DNA from: Serratia sarumanii
Lineage (GTDB): Bacteria > Pseudomonadota > Gammaproteobacteria > Enterobacterales > Enterobacteriaceae
Direction: 5' to 3'
Length of the DNA stretch: 64,000 bases
Assembly: GCF_029962605.1 (NCBI RefSeq)
Contig: NZ_CP124751.1
Span: forward strand, 1-64,000
The notes beneath the pieces were generated by a model. It saw nothing but the letters and a program-made list of their open reading frames with translations, was not told the DNA's origin and did no database searches. Numbering within the stretch: position 1 is the first letter of the stretch; each line of letters starts with the position of its first letter. This document shows positions 56,266 through 64,000 of this stretch, piece by piece. Position numbers and translations under genes: made by a program.

Positions 56266-59200
56266 TTATGCTGCATCCCCCTGCACATAGCCGAGGCTTG
56301 CCAGCATGTCGTTGGCCAGTTGACGAATGGCGCCGCTTTCATCGTCATTGCCGGCGCGCTTTTTCATCATCGCAATATGTTTTTCTGCTGAACCGCCTGG
56401 GAAGGTTTTGGCCAATAAACGTCGGGCCGTTTGGCCATCCAACGCGTCATACAGCATGTTGCGTAGAGCGCGGTTTACCGGGGTCGAGTTTAATGCCCAG
56501 AGCCGCAGTGGCCCTGCGGTGTTTTTGAGCAGCTGAGCCACGTTGCCATTGGTGGTTTGGAAAACGGCCAGAAACGTGACGCCACTTCCATCCGGCGCGG
56601 CGCCGCGGGTTGTGTTGAGCAACCTATTTAGTGTGGTACGCGGCACCTTGAAAGTTTCCTGCAGAATAGGGAAGTCCTTAGTCCTTACCCGCATCAGATA
56701 CAGGGAGTTGGCGGACTCCAGGATTGTCTGCGGGTAATCATCCAAATATTGCGAAGCGAACACCGTGCGGATACCGAATTTTCGTTTCTCGCGATCTTCG
56801 GTTTCGAGTGCATCCCATAAAATGTCGATACCTCTGATGTTATGCAGCTCATCGATAAAGATGAGTTTGACCTCCTGATCCAGTTGTTCGATGCGTTTTC
56901 GATGCAGTGGTACATAACGTGGATCCAGATGATTGTAGAGTTCATCCTGGTACTGTGGCAGATAGAAGTCGTTAGCGCCGGCCAGATGGCGGGCGAACTG
57001 ATACATGATACCTGTCTTGATTTTACCTTCCGGAGTTTGATTGCCGGCTACGTTGTTAACGTCGACGATACGAATGCGCGTATTTGGGTTGATGGAGTAC
57101 CGCGTGCGTCCCGATATCAACGGGTAATCGAACAGCGCCTGTGTCAGACAGCGTGACACATAATGCAGTAATGACTCATCCGATCCGGGACGGTTGACGT
57201 TAGCGAAGACATTGCGCATTTCCTCGCTGTTTAGCGCCCCCTGCAGGTCGTTGAGCTCAGGTACAGCTTGAGCCTGTGCTAACGCAGCCTCGGCAACGCA
57301 GCCGGCAGTGAACAGCATATCGCGGACTTCGTACCAGGTAGCGATCTCCCACCAAGCGGCATCATAGCGACTCAGACAGCCGCTTGTTTCCAGCGCGGCA
57401 TCAACCTCCGGAACCAATGACGCTCCATAACGCACCGGTTCAATGTCGCTGTTCTTGCGGTACACCATCTCAATAGCGCGTGTCAGGATCTGCCTGCATG
57501 ATGGGGCATCAGGTGCAGTGCCCAGCTGTGGATCGATACACAGGCTGGTCAACAGGCCGAGCAAGTAGTCACGTTCAGTGCTGATGGGCGCTTTAAGCCC
57601 AAGTTGGATATCGAACGGATTGCGGCAGAAATCTGCTGTATTACGCAGAATAATACTGGCAATTTTGTCCTTTTGTCCGTGGGGTAGGCTGTCATAGACC
57701 AGATCGTAAAAGCCCTGAGCGGTAAAGCCTTTGTCAATGAAAGCCATAAACGGCAGATCAGTATTACCGTTAGTGAGAGCATCGAGGTGAAGGCTGTTCG
57801 CTAACAGGGATTTTCCCGATCCTGGAGGACCTGCGAGCAGCTCGGTGTGCTTTTCCTGCAACGAACTGCCCAAGCCGATCGGATAAGGTTTGCCGTCGAC
57901 GGTCTGGAAAATTGCGTTACCTTCGTTGCCCCAGGGGCTCGCTGGCCGTTGCAGCGGCATCAGTTTTAACGCTTCAGACAAAGGGGGGTACATCAGCGTT
58001 GGCGCGCTGAAACTAGACACCATAGGTAGAGTGTTGACCCAGGCACGAATGGGATCGCCGAAAGTACGGGTCACTGTTGTAACACCCCAGCTCTGGATTG
58101 CTTTTTGCAGTAACGTCAGATTGCGTTTCAAACGGCTTTTGTCTGCGTCCCAGGTACTGGCGGTGATACTCATCATACAAACAGGCTCTTTCTTGTGCTG
58201 CGCCATCAACCATGAAATGGAGTCGTAAATATCTCGTAGTTTAGGGACGAAGGCGGCAAACGACAGTAGCTGCTGCTTTTTTTCCAAAGCCTCACCGCCG
58301 CCGGGCATCAAGTCCAGACGTAAGCGCCAGGGTAACTGCCGTGGTACTTTGGTGAACAGCTGGGCAAAGGATTCGGGGCGCTGAGGTGCCAGCGTCATGG
58401 CCAACTGACCGTGATAGAGTCCGTCGACCTCGATCAGACTGCCGTGGGTGTCGACCTCGGTGTCGCAGAACTGGAAATTCAAGTGCGGCGCCAGGGCTGC
58501 GCTGATATCGTCGCCGCGCAATTTTCCTTGAGGGATCACGCGATCGCCTGGCAGCAGGGGGCGCCACTCTTCATGGGTACTTAGCCGCTCTATTTCATCG
58601 CGGATCACATGGCCAGCTTCATGCGCGTCAAGCAATCGAACCATCACGCCGTCGTTGCCGTCGGCCAAATCAGTGGCCAGCTTATCGATAAATGCGTCGT
58701 GGCGCAGCTTAAGGCCTTCAAACTCGGCGTAAATCGGGTTTTGCCCGAAACGGGCTTCAGGCAGATCTTTGAATTGAGTATTCTGCCGCTGTATTTCTTC
58801 TCTTCGTTCACTGAGCGGCAGGGCGCCAATGGCGGAATACACGGTAAGCCAGACTCGTTCGCGGGCGACATACGGCGTGAGTTTGACGATTTGCTCATCG
58901 ACCAGGTCATCGAGAGCCAGACCAAGCTTGCGGTAGGCGCGGCGTTGCGGTTCGACGAGACGAGTGATTTCTTCGGCGCTGCGCGTTGGATCGCGTTCAA
59001 ACACGATGCTGATTTTATGACCCAGGCTTTTGAAATCGCCGGTCAATGCATCGCGTAATTTCAGAACGAAGCGCAGGAAGCTGTCCGGCGTCGGTGTTTC
59101 ATTTTCGTGCTGGGGAACTGCCTCACTGAACTCGCGAAAAGCGCCTAGGATCTCAAAAGTGCTGGCATAGTCGTTAGTTTTAGTGACGTGTATGTAGGGA

Positions 59201-59340
59201 GCATCAAGTGAGGGGTGTCGGATTTTGTCGTCTGGTGTCAGGCCTATGACGGTACGCAGGTCACAATACTGAGCGAAATCGCGGCCTAGGACATAACGGG
59301 AAAAATAGGCAAAGAGATCTTCGATTTTATCGATAATCAC
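56266..59340 (-). CDS. traU: TraU, VirB4-type ATPase (DotO/IcmB homologue)
   Basis: A protein of about 1024 residues, the large assembly ATPase of the I-type system. Walker A is LLAGPPGSGKSLLANSLHLDAL (in parts), Walker B KLIFIDELHNIRG, then GIRTVFASQYLDDYPQTIL (motif with the sensor Gln). The N-terminal half is the TraU/DotO-specific domain (IEDLFAYFSRYVLGRDFAQY at the start). The frame begins at an ATG at 59382 inside traT, but GTG at 59340, three bases after the traT stop and with GGAG before it, gives the coupling expected, so I use it. Size agrees with R64 TraU. Confidence 0.93.
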   Translation of the reverse strand: MIIDKIEDLFAYFSRYVLGRDFAQYCDLRTVIGLTPDDKIRHPSLDAPYIHVTKTNDYASTFEILGAFREFSEAVPQHENETPTPDSFLRFVLKLRDALTGDFKSLGHKISIVFERDPTRSAEEITRLVEPQRRAYRKLGLALDDLVDEQIVKLTPYVARERVWLTVYSAIGALPLSERREEIQRQNTQFKDLPEARFGQNPIYAEFEGLKLRHDAFIDKLATDLADGNDGVMVRLLDAHEAGHVIRDEIERLSTHEEWRPLLPGDRVIPQGKLRGDDISAALAPHLNFQFCDTEVDTHGSLIEVDGLYHGQLAMTLAPQRPESFAQLFTKVPRQLPWRLRLDLMPGGGEALEKKQQLLSFAAFVPKLRDIYDSISWLMAQHKKEPVCMMSITASTWDADKSRLKRNLTLLQKAIQSWGVTTVTRTFGDPIRAWVNTLPMVSSFSAPTLMYPPLSEALKLMPLQRPASPWGNEGNAIFQTVDGKPYPIGLGSSLQEKHTELLAGPPGSGKSLLANSLHLDALTNGNTDLPFMAFIDKGFTAQGFYDLVYDSLPHGQKDKIASIILRNTADFCRNPFDIQLGLKAPISTERDYLLGLLTSLCIDPQLGTAPDAPSCRQILTRAIEMVYRKNSDIEPVRYGASLVPEVDAALETSGCLSRYDAAWWEIATWYEVRDMLFTAGCVAEAALAQAQAVPELNDLQGALNSEEMRNVFANVNRPGSDESLLHYVSRCLTQALFDYPLISGRTRYSINPNTRIRIVDVNNVAGNQTPEGKIKTGIMYQFARHLAGANDFYLPQYQDELYNHLDPRYVPLHRKRIEQLDQEVKLIFIDELHNIRGIDILWDALETEDREKRKFGIRTVFASQYLDDYPQTILESANSLYLMRVRTKDFPILQETFKVPRTTLNRLLNTTRGAAPDGSGVTFLAVFQTTNGNVAQLLKNTAGPLRLWALNSTPVNRALRNMLYDALDGQTARRLLAKTFPGGSAEKHIAMMKKRAGNDDESGAIRQLANDMLASLGYVQGDAA

Positions 59341-59342
59341 AG

Positions 59343-59948
59343 TTAACTCCGGGACAGATAGTCGTGATAGAAAGCGCGCCACCAGGTTGTTCCAGCTTCA
59401 AGACCGTCAGTGGCCAGCTGGCCTTTTATACGTGCGGGATGTAACACCAACGCGAGATGTTGCCAGCGCTCCGCTGCAGTTTGTCGACCTTCCTCATCCA
59501 GTTTGCTCAGAGCCTGGGCGAACGCTTGCGGGTGTGTGGTGCCCCAAGCTTGTTTGACGGGACTGTCGTGGGTTGTCAGCCAGTCCAGTAACGCTTGTGC
59601 GTCGCTGCGATATTCATCGTCGGTGGAAGATAACGCCTGCACGATAGCTCGCTGCAGATGATTTGCATCTTCCGGAGCCAAAGCAGGCAGATAAACCATC
59701 ACACCCGCTTCGGCAGAAACAGAGTCGAGTTTTTGCCAGGCTTCGCAAATTGGATCTGCGACCCCCAGGTTGTCTTGGGCAGTATTCAATGGATTGGTGT
59801 CCCTAAACACGACCCTGTTATGTGGGGATGAATAACCGCAATAGTCACAACTATGACCGCCACGGCGAGCCTGATCATCCAATATGCCGCGCTGCGCAGG
59901 CGTGAGAGCATGCCCGGTAACTCGCCGGGAGATGGAGAAAATAAGCAT
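59343..59948 (-). CDS. traT: TraT-like protein (IcmJ/DotN type)
   Basis: A 201-residue cytoplasmic protein with a metal-binding cluster: GGHSCDYCGYSSPHN (Cys-x2-Cys) and VADPICEAW (further Cys), as in DotN/IcmJ, a component of the coupling complex that binds zinc with four cysteines. LTPAQRGILDDQAR before it and NTAQDNLGVADPIC fit the family; the C-terminus PARIKGQLATDGLEAGTTWW also does. ATG at 59948 (MLIFSISRRV) is chosen over 60008. This IncI TraT is unrelated to F TraT (surface exclusion). It ends three bases before traU. Confidence 0.83.
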   Translation of the reverse strand: MLIFSISRRVTGHALTPAQRGILDDQARRGGHSCDYCGYSSPHNRVVFRDTNPLNTAQDNLGVADPICEAWQKLDSVSAEAGVMVYLPALAPEDANHLQRAIVQALSSTDDEYRSDAQALLDWLTTHDSPVKQAWGTTHPQAFAQALSKLDEEGRQTAAERWQHLALVLHPARIKGQLATDGLEAGTTWWRAFYHDYLSRS

Positions 59949-59978
59949 GAATTTTTCCAGAGATCCTGGTAGCAGGAA

Positions 59979-60000
59979 GGCCATCCCGAATGGGATGGCC
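59979..60000 (-). terminator. Hairpin between traR and traT
   Basis: GGCCATCCC-ATTC-GGGATGGCC on the minus strand, directly after the traR stop and before the traT ATG. There is no T run; it may stabilise the upstream mRNA or lower downstream expression. Confidence 0.5.
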
Positions 60001-60008
60001 TGGTACAA

Positions 60009-60413
60009 TTAACCAGCAGTTACTGGCTGCATTCCCAACTGTTTCTGACTGCGGTTTGCGACCTGGTCAAGTGCCAATAATGCAGCGCCGGCTATAATTG
60101 CAATCATGATGTGAGAAACTTTAATCTGAGGGTTATTCTTCTTAGATATCATCATGATAATTCCGGAAGCTATTAAAATAAGGCCGATCACACCGCTAGA
60201 TTTAACAAAGGGGTCTTTCAGTGAAATTATCCCGTTAAGGACGTTTGTGATTGAGTCGGCAATATCATCGTCTGCATGAGCCAGCGGGGCAACGACCATG
60301 CTAACCACAGCGGCCAGAATACTGGCGATATGTCGACGAATGGCATCGGCCACCATATAGATTTTGACTGCCGCGTGCAGGGGAGCATTTTTCAGGGTTT
60401 TCAGAACGTTCAT
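60009..60413 (-). CDS. traR: TraR-like small membrane protein (IcmD-type)
   Basis: A 134-residue protein with a long signal-like first helix (IASILAAVVSMVVAPLAHADDD, about 30-51) and two further hydrophobic helices (SSGVIGLILIASGIIMMIS, about 72-90, and VSHIMIAIIAGAALLALDQV, about 98-117), as in VirB2-like or IcmD/DotP-like small subunits. Gene order after traQ identifies it as TraR of the IncI system. It lies 15 bp downstream of traQ. Confidence 0.85.
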   Translation of the reverse strand: MNVLKTLKNAPLHAAVKIYMVADAIRRHIASILAAVVSMVVAPLAHADDDIADSITNVLNGIISLKDPFVKSSGVIGLILIASGIIMMISKKNNPQIKVSHIMIAIIAGAALLALDQVANRSQKQLGMQPVTAG

Positions 60414-60428
60414 TTCTACCTCGTAGTT

Positions 60429-60959
60429 TTACCAATGGATATTAAGAGTGTTTTGCAGTGCATCGAGTACACGCGGATTGGCGGCGAGCATAGTGCCGAT
60501 GATCAGGCGCTTTGCGCCGCTAACAACGTCATCACCGGCACTGAGCCCGGTGTGGCCGTCTTTCTGTGAACGCCGCAGGCGCAAAAGCCCCTGAAGCGCG
60601 TAAATCACGCCGACCAGTTGTAACAAGGTCAGGGTTGCGTTGATGGCCGTGGCGGCCGGGCCGTATTTTCCTTCGGAGACATAGGCGATGGCGCCAAAGG
60701 TCACGCTACCGAGTGCCATCTGGTTCGATGTAGCGTTCATCACCTGGTGAAGGGCGATAGTGGCTCCGCACATCACGACAACGGTGACAATTTTGCCGGC
60801 GCCGTCCTGTACCTGCCCGCGTCGGGCTTTGCCGGCGATGCTGCTCAAGTGCATGGCCATCATGACCAACCCACCAACTAAACCGATCGCCAGCACCAGG
60901 CGAATACCGACGTCTGTCACATTGTTGACTGCGTTGGCCAGCATCTGGACCAAATCCAT
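60429..60959 (-). CDS. traQ: TraQ-like membrane protein (DotE/IcmC-like)
   Basis: A 176-residue protein with four hydrophobic segments: VTDVGIRLVLAIGLVGGLVMMAMHL (about 15-39), IVTVVVMCGATIALHQVM, ATAINATLTLLQLVGVIYALQGLL (in parts) and a weaker last one. The cytoplasmic loop RLRRSQKDGHTG fits R64 TraQ and the DotE/IcmC group. It starts nine bases after the traP stop. Confidence 0.88.
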   Translation of the reverse strand: MDLVQMLANAVNNVTDVGIRLVLAIGLVGGLVMMAMHLSSIAGKARRGQVQDGAGKIVTVVVMCGATIALHQVMNATSNQMALGSVTFGAIAYVSEGKYGPAATAINATLTLLQLVGVIYALQGLLRLRRSQKDGHTGLSAGDDVVSGAKRLIIGTMLAANPRVLDALQNTLNIHW

Positions 60960-60967
60960 AGCGTTCC

Positions 60968-61738
60968 TTACCGAATGGTTCCGGCGGAGGTGATCACCTC
61001 ACGTTTTTCAGTATCGATACGCAGTACTGTTGCGCGCCCCAGGGCATCGCCTGGTCGTAATGCCCAACTACTCCCCTGATAAGTCACCCAAGCCAGGTCC
61101 GGATACAGACTGGTTATCGAGGCTCCTTTGAGGCTGTGGTTCGCGTTTGAGCGACGTGAGGCAGTATTTCCGGTTGGCTTAGCGGTAGGCATAACCGCAG
61201 CAGGTTGGGGCTGTCTTACAGCTTGTGCAGCAACTTGCTGCTCAAGAGCACGCAAGCGCTGATCCAGTGATTTGAGACCTTCTCGATTATCGCGAGCGTA
61301 TACCCACACGTTGTCTAAAGCTTGTGCCGTTGCCTGCTGCGCATTGTCCTCGACGTTAGTTAGCGATGAGGTTTCACCGACAGGTTCAAGTTCGCGATCT
61401 GCTGATTCGATATGCACTCCTGCTTGGGGGGACCGGGGTGCTGCTGGCGCTGGAGTTGGAGCTGGCGTGGGCTGTATTGGTGTCTCTTGAGTCACGAATT
61501 GGGTGCTGCCGCTACTACCACTGGACTGTGGTGTGTTGCGTAGCACACCATAGGTGATGATGGCTAACAGCGTGATTATTAGGGCGATCATCTGAAGACG
61601 TGTAACTTTTAAGCCTAAGGGCAATGTGATCAGCCGTGGTTCTGATGGCTTACGAACGATCGAAGTCTCTGCCTCGATTGGTTCATCCAGTTGCTCGTCC
61701 GGGGGGGGGTTATTCAGGTCGAAATGAGACTTAGACAT
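60968..61738 (-). CDS. traP: TraP-like inner-membrane protein (IcmG/DotF-like)
   Basis: A 256-residue bitopic protein. Acidic cytoplasmic N-terminus (NNPPPDEQLDEPIEAET), one helix (LQMIALIITLLAIITYGVL, about 48-66), a periplasmic proline/alanine-rich linker (TPAPTPAPAAPRSP), a coiled-coil stretch (LDQRLRALEQQVAAQAVRQ) and a small C-terminal domain (ITSLYPDLAWVTYQGSSWALRPGD in parts) ending EVITSAGTIR. Its start codon overlaps the traO stop by one base (TAATG). Confidence 0.85.
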   Translation of the reverse strand: MSKSHFDLNNPPPDEQLDEPIEAETSIVRKPSEPRLITLPLGLKVTRLQMIALIITLLAIITYGVLRNTPQSSGSSGSTQFVTQETPIQPTPAPTPAPAAPRSPQAGVHIESADRELEPVGETSSLTNVEDNAQQATAQALDNVWVYARDNREGLKSLDQRLRALEQQVAAQAVRQPQPAAVMPTAKPTGNTASRRSNANHSLKGASITSLYPDLAWVTYQGSSWALRPGDALGRATVLRIDTEKREVITSAGTIR

Positions 61739-62952
61739 TAACGCTCTCCTGCGAGGGATGTGGTAATAGCATCCCGATTGATGCGATCGCTGGCGTATAC
61801 GCCTTTCATGAAATGAATCGCGATGGTTTGGTTTTTGAAGACTTTCACCTGTTTGACCGGTAGCCGTGCCGCGTCGGCCGCCATCACCTGCCCGGCTTGA
61901 GTACCGATACCGCCGGCGACGGTGCCCGCGAGGGCTGAACCTTTCACCTGTCCTGTACCGCCGCTGATGGTGCCGGCATTGGTGGCAAGGATTTGGGTAT
62001 TTTGCTGTTCGTACAGCTGACCGGCTTTCCCTATGCCCATGGCCAATGCAGGCAGCAAGATGCGACTGACGTACCGATTATTGACGTCGCTGGCGACGGT
62101 AGATTGCAGGGTGTCGTCCTGCAGCGCGTAGGCATCAACCTGGTAGTCGACGCCATTAAGCGTCATACGAGTGAAGTGGATCACGACACCATCGCCAGCC
62201 AACTGTATGCCCTTAGCGGTGAATTCTGCGCCGGCAAACTGACCGGCGGGTATGTGGGCCAGCACCAGTGAGTTGAGGTTGTCAGAATCGATGGCATTGT
62301 CGACCACCGCCGGGCGGCGAGTGTTTGGCGGCACAATGACGGCATCACCAGATGTACGAGCTGAGGAAGGGATTTCCGCGGATACAGTTGCCTCTCTTCC
62401 TGGCAGGCTCTGTGACCACTGACTGAAAGCGTTATTGCCGTTCCCTGGTTCGTGTTCCCCTGCAGCTGGTGCCTGCCCAAAGGTGCCAGCTAACTGCATG
62501 TTTCCCGGTCGCCAGCGATCATTGAGTAGCTTCAGATAGCTTTTTAACGCTGCTTTTTGATCCTCTTGGATGGCTCCGCCAGACTGCGGAACTGAGGTAG
62601 TGTCGGTTTCCGCGGTTGTTTTAAGGGCTACCGGCGGAGGCGGCTCATTTGGTGTTTCGATTTGCACATCACTCATGCGTAATGAAGCGATAAAACTACC
62701 ATCGCTGGCAGCTGCCGCTTCTGAACCAATACGGTTACCCGTTTTGATCAACTGCTGATATTGCGCAGTTTCCTGAGAGGTAACCGGCGCGCTATTGGCC
62801 AGGTTGTTAATAGCGTATTGCGATGGGGTCGGCGCCGGTTGGTGCAAATAGCCCCAGCCCACAAATAACAGCGCGAGCAGGCCGATACCTCCGGATAACA
62901 GCAGGAGCAGGCTTTTTTTGCCGTCACTCGCCGCATCTTTTTCGATGGCCAT
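61738..62952 (-). CDS. traO: TraO, VirB10-like core protein (DotG/IcmE homologue)
   Basis: A 404-residue core-complex protein. N-terminal helix (LLLLLSGGIGLLALLFVGWGYL, about 15-36), a proline-rich periplasmic linker, and a C-terminal VirB10/DotG-like beta-domain with VPPNTRRPAVVDNAIDSDNLN, AHIPAGQFAGAEFTAKG, TRMTLNGVDYQVDAYALQD and the end PVKQVKVFKNQTIAIHFMKGV. Shorter than DotG because the pentapeptide repeats of Legionella are absent, as in R64 TraO. It starts four bases after the traN stop. Confidence 0.92.
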   Translation of the reverse strand: MAIEKDAASDGKKSLLLLLSGGIGLLALLFVGWGYLHQPAPTPSQYAINNLANSAPVTSQETAQYQQLIKTGNRIGSEAAAASDGSFIASLRMSDVQIETPNEPPPPVALKTTAETDTTSVPQSGGAIQEDQKAALKSYLKLLNDRWRPGNMQLAGTFGQAPAAGEHEPGNGNNAFSQWSQSLPGREATVSAEIPSSARTSGDAVIVPPNTRRPAVVDNAIDSDNLNSLVLAHIPAGQFAGAEFTAKGIQLAGDGVVIHFTRMTLNGVDYQVDAYALQDDTLQSTVASDVNNRYVSRILLPALAMGIGKAGQLYEQQNTQILATNAGTISGGTGQVKGSALAGTVAGGIGTQAGQVMAADAARLPVKQVKVFKNQTIAIHFMKGVYASDRINRDAITTSLAGER

Positions 62953-62956
62953 AAGG

Positions 62957-63946
62957 TTACTCCAGATTGATGGTCAGTGGTGTATTGCGGCCCTGCACAG
63001 AGAACACCACCTCCGGAGTGAGCGGCAGTTTCCACACATGGGTGCCGTCAGCCGCGGAAGAGGTTTCAACAAATGCATCGCGTAATTCGCTTCGTGAGCG
63101 GATATAGAGGTCGTCTCCCATCTGCCAAACGGCAGTCAACGGAACTCCACCGCCAGTTTTGAGATGACGGGCGCCATCGGGCGGGACGCCGTCCAGAAAC
63201 GCCTGCAGCGTAGGATTATCGAGGCTGATTTTCTCGCGTGCGATCGGCAGGGCTTTTGCCGATGGTCCGCGAAGAGGGATCCTCAGGTTTAGACTGCTGT
63301 CGGTGATCTGGGCCCTGCCGGCGTTGTCCGGTTCGCCACTGGTCAGTGCTATGACGACGGGAACCGGTAATCCCTTCAGGTAGACCGTTACGCTGCCGGT
63401 GTCGTAAGCGCGCCGGGCCTGAACGGACATAGCTGGGCTGTCGGGAATGTAATTCACTTCAAAACCAGCGTTGTTGCCATTAAGAGGTGGTGCTGCAATC
63501 GGCCACGGCGCCCCGGTTTCGTCTGTAAACGAAACAGAGCTCGGGAAATTCGGTAGGGCGCGGAGCATCGGCAATGAGGCACCTGGCGACAGGTTGACTG
63601 TCAGAGAGCTAACCCGTGGTACCGCTGTTACCGGTGAACGGCTTTCACTGCGTTGAAGTTGGTCAAAAGTATTACGTAGGCTGTCCACCTCGCGTGGTGA
63701 GAGCGGCGCCATTTGCTTTTGGGCATAATCCAGCGCCGGCAAAGGCAGCGGTGGCGAGCCATCCTCCGGTAAGGACGTTGTTGGCTCAGGTGTTGTTGTT
63801 ACGGGGACATGTTGCGGGGCATTGACAGGTGCCTCGCTCAACGTTTGTGCCGGTTTCCAGGCGGGGGCAGGCGCAACTTCGGTTGTAGCCGCGCCTGCTG
63901 CTTGCGCCAGGGTCAGCAGAAGCAAACCGGTCAGAGGGGTTTTCAT
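62957..63946 (-). CDS. traN: TraN, outer-membrane-associated core protein (DotH/IcmK homologue)
   Basis: A 329-residue exported protein with a Sec signal peptide (PLTGLLLLTLAQAAGAATTE, cleavage near residue 20), a proline-rich N-terminal region (PVNAPQHVPVTTTPEPTTS), and two beta-rich parts: SLTVNLSPGASLPMLRALPNFPSSVSFTDETGAPWPI in parts (about 115-150; typical DotH sequence) and a C-terminal domain ending VVFSVQGRNTPLTINLE. It belongs to the secretin-like ring of the I-type core complex with TraO. It starts two bases after the traM stop region. Confidence 0.93.
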   Translation of the reverse strand: MKTPLTGLLLLTLAQAAGAATTEVAPAPAWKPAQTLSEAPVNAPQHVPVTTTPEPTTSLPEDGSPPLPLPALDYAQKQMAPLSPREVDSLRNTFDQLQRSESRSPVTAVPRVSSLTVNLSPGASLPMLRALPNFPSSVSFTDETGAPWPIAAPPLNGNNAGFEVNYIPDSPAMSVQARRAYDTGSVTVYLKGLPVPVVIALTSGEPDNAGRAQITDSSLNLRIPLRGPSAKALPIAREKISLDNPTLQAFLDGVPPDGARHLKTGGGVPLTAVWQMGDDLYIRSRSELRDAFVETSSAADGTHVWKLPLTPEVVFSVQGRNTPLTINLE

Positions 63947-63947
63947 G

Positions 63948-64000
63948 TTATTTAGCCTCGAAAGTAATGAGCTGGGACACTTCCATGCCGGTGTGTTTAA
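63948..64000 (-). CDS. traM: TraM-like protein, C-terminal end only
   Basis: The last 16 codons of a gene cut by the window edge: KHTGMEVSQLITFEAK, stop at 63948-63950. Position before traN and the QLIxFxA ending fit TraM (DotI/IcmL homologue) of the IncI system, but the fragment alone would not identify it. Confidence 0.6.
   Translation of the reverse strand, partial: KHTGMEVSQLITFEAK

Overview
The window is a large part of a conjugative plasmid from an enterobacterium (Enterobacterales; genus not determinable from what I can see). Plasmid origin is shown by an IncFII-type RepA at the left edge, a second Rep_3-family initiator with iterons, two partition loci, a resolvase, and a long I-type (R64/IncI, IncL/M, Dot/Icm-related) transfer region. 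No rRNA or tRNA gene was found.

Layout. 1-3.9 kb: repA, its origin region, a hypothetical gene and a second replicon (initiator plus iterons). 4.1-8.7 kb: membrane acyltransferase and an SOS block (umuD-umuC behind a perfect LexA box, and a yedK/SRAP gene). 8.9-20.8 kb: accessory genes rich in likely defence or conflict functions: an unknown four-gene cluster ending in a DUF1493 gene, a Shedu-like nuclease, a nucleotidyltransferase-fold protein with a 56-residue partner, an RHH protein with a KAP P-loop NTPase, and a HEPN RNase with a protein that looks like an ADP-ribosyltransferase. Several relics lie among them. 20.8-24.4 kb: resD, a degraded resD copy, an XRE regulator and a parA/RHH partition operon with a GTAATCC-repeat centromere.

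24.4-43.3 kb is the conjugative leading region. Nearly all its genes are on the + strand, pointing toward oriT: an N6-methylase-like protein, stbA-stbB, ardB, a large ParB-like protein, psiB-psiA, relBE, and DUF3085-, DUF1281-, DUF1419-, DUF932- and DUF5983-like proteins. Eight long, related, hairpin-rich leaders (E1-E8) precede these genes. Their stems change sequence while keeping pairing, and the predicted nick sends the minus strand, which is the template of these genes, into the recipient first. I infer that they are single-strand promoters of the Frpo/ssi kind. An IS66-family element with perfect 8-bp target duplications interrupts a regulator next to stbAB and carries a pectate lyase gene inside its inverted repeats.

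43.3-64 kb: mobC, oriT, nikA-nikB relaxosome genes, then on the minus strand a trbC-trbB-trbA and excA-traY-X-W-U-T-R-Q-P-O-N-(M) transfer operon in R64 order, running off the right edge. Together the genes describe a hybrid plasmid: F-like replication, resolution and SOS inhibition (psiBA), joined to an IncI/L/M-like transfer apparatus and a defence and SOS cargo.
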